DNA of 29,030 nucleotides from Fimenecus sp051881435 (GTDB lineage: Bacteria; Bacillota; Clostridia; Oscillospirales; Acutalibacteraceae), in assembly GCA_051881435.1 (NCBI GenBank), contig JBJEPW010000036.1:1-29030 (forward strand), written 5' to 3'. The notes under the pieces were generated by a model. The model worked only from the letters and a program-made list of their open reading frames with translations, was not told the origin of the DNA and did not search any database. Positions 28,680 to 29,030 of this stretch are shown here, piece by piece. The translations under genes and the position numbers were made by a program. The first letter of the stretch is position 1; every line of letters starts with the position of its first letter.

Positions 28680-29030
28680 TGCCTTTTTTCTCCTTATACT
28701 CTTTAACTTTTTGCTCTTTTTCTTTCTGTATTTGAACAAACTTTGCGATTGTCAGCGCAGTACAGCAAACTACAAGCACCATAGAGAGCACCTGTGAAAC
28801 ACGCAGATGTGTGGAGCCGATATAAAGGCTGTCGGTACGAAGCCCCTCAACCACGGCTCTTTCAAGTCCGTAAATTATACCGTAGCCCAAAATAAGCTGA
28901 CCGTCAAATTTTCTGAACTTCTGGCAGACGATAAACAGTATTACAAAACCGAAAAGACACCAAAGAGATTCGTAAAGGAAAGTGGGATGAACGGGAAGCT
29001 CGGCGTCCATCTGGATACCGTTATCAATGA
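28672..29030 (-). CDS. lgt: prolipoprotein diacylglyceryl transferase, C-terminal part (cut by window edge)
   Basis: The 3' end of lgt; the frame stays open to the right edge of the window, so the N-terminus is missing. The membrane enzyme attaches diacylglycerol to the lipobox cysteine of prolipoproteins. Visible are HPTFLYESLW, the conserved GLERAVVEGLRTDSL region with its essential Arg and Glu, and the last transmembrane segment (VLSMVLVVCCTALTIAKFV), ending in a Lys/Glu-rich tail. Any lipoprotein encoded here, such as the MltG at the other end of the window, would be a substrate. Confidence 0.92.
   Translation of the reverse strand, partial: IDNGIQMDAELPVHPTFLYESLWCLFGFVILFIVCQKFRKFDGQLILGYGIIYGLERAVVEGLRTDSLYIGSTHLRVSQVLSMVLVVCCTALTIAKFVQIQKEKEQKVKEYKEKKGSV

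Noticed and set aside
28680..28739. N-terminal extension of FolD by 20 Lys/Arg-rich residues
   Set aside because: It overlaps the end of lgt in another frame and has no ribosome site, whereas the GTG at 28679 has AAGGAG at good spacing and matches the family length.

Overview
The window looks like chromosome from an anaerobic Firmicute of the class Clostridia, most likely an uncultured gut member of the Oscillospirales/Ruminococcaceae type. The reasons are AGGAGG-type ribosome sites, clear sigma-A promoters, an NAD(P)-linked [FeFe] hydrogenase operon, the obgE / mini-RNase III / yitT / lepA / hemW order, and hairpin intergenic repeats of the kind common in that group. This assignment is an inference from content; no rRNA or tRNA gene is present.

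Layout. 1-1,644 (minus): a membrane-anchored XRE regulator behind a lipoprotein-type MltG. 1,731-6,706 (minus): a five-gene hydrogenase operon (HndA-like, HATPase protein, HndB-like, HndC-like, HndD-like). 6,942-10,450: a vitamin B6 block, with a MocR/PdxR regulator divergent from pyridoxal kinase, an ECF S component and a small radical SAM protein. 10,451-10,800: a gene-free stretch packed with REP-like hairpins. 10,801-13,750: an HxlR regulator divergent from an NAD(P)-binding oxidoreductase, then a zinc-type macrodomain gene overlapping a class-M sirtuin. 13,844-14,086 (minus): a small membrane protein under a strong promoter with LexA-like boxes. 14,446-20,877 (plus): obgE, mini-III, yitT, lepA, a ProX-type deacylase, hemW and, 2 bases after hemW, a REP-associated tyrosine transposase (RAYT). 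20,943-21,860: metA with its own consensus promoter. 22,051-24,649: a zinc-ribbon/transmembrane/LRR protein, an HTH protein and a small Ser/Thr kinase. 24,683-27,496 (minus): csoR-copA under a CsoR operator. 27,597-27,827: repeats. 27,828-29,030 (minus): folD and the 3' part of lgt.

How genes work together. The hydrogenase subunits would couple NAD(P)H (perhaps with ferredoxin) to H2. The B6 block would import and phosphorylate B6 vitamers under PLP-sensing control. The macrodomain and sirtuin form an ADP-ribosylation write/erase pair. csoR-copA is a self-contained copper efflux unit.

The most unusual observation is in the RAYT gene. Two exactly inverted copies of a 27-base GTAG+hairpin REP-like unit lie inside its own reading frame, in frame, on either side of the HUH motif. 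The same GTAG+hairpin design recurs in the gene-free stretches. Also notable are an internal ribosome site and ATG that could release a free CopZ-like domain from copA, a macrodomain/SirTM pair with no lipoylation partner genes beside it, and a kinase gene whose best start appears to be ATT.
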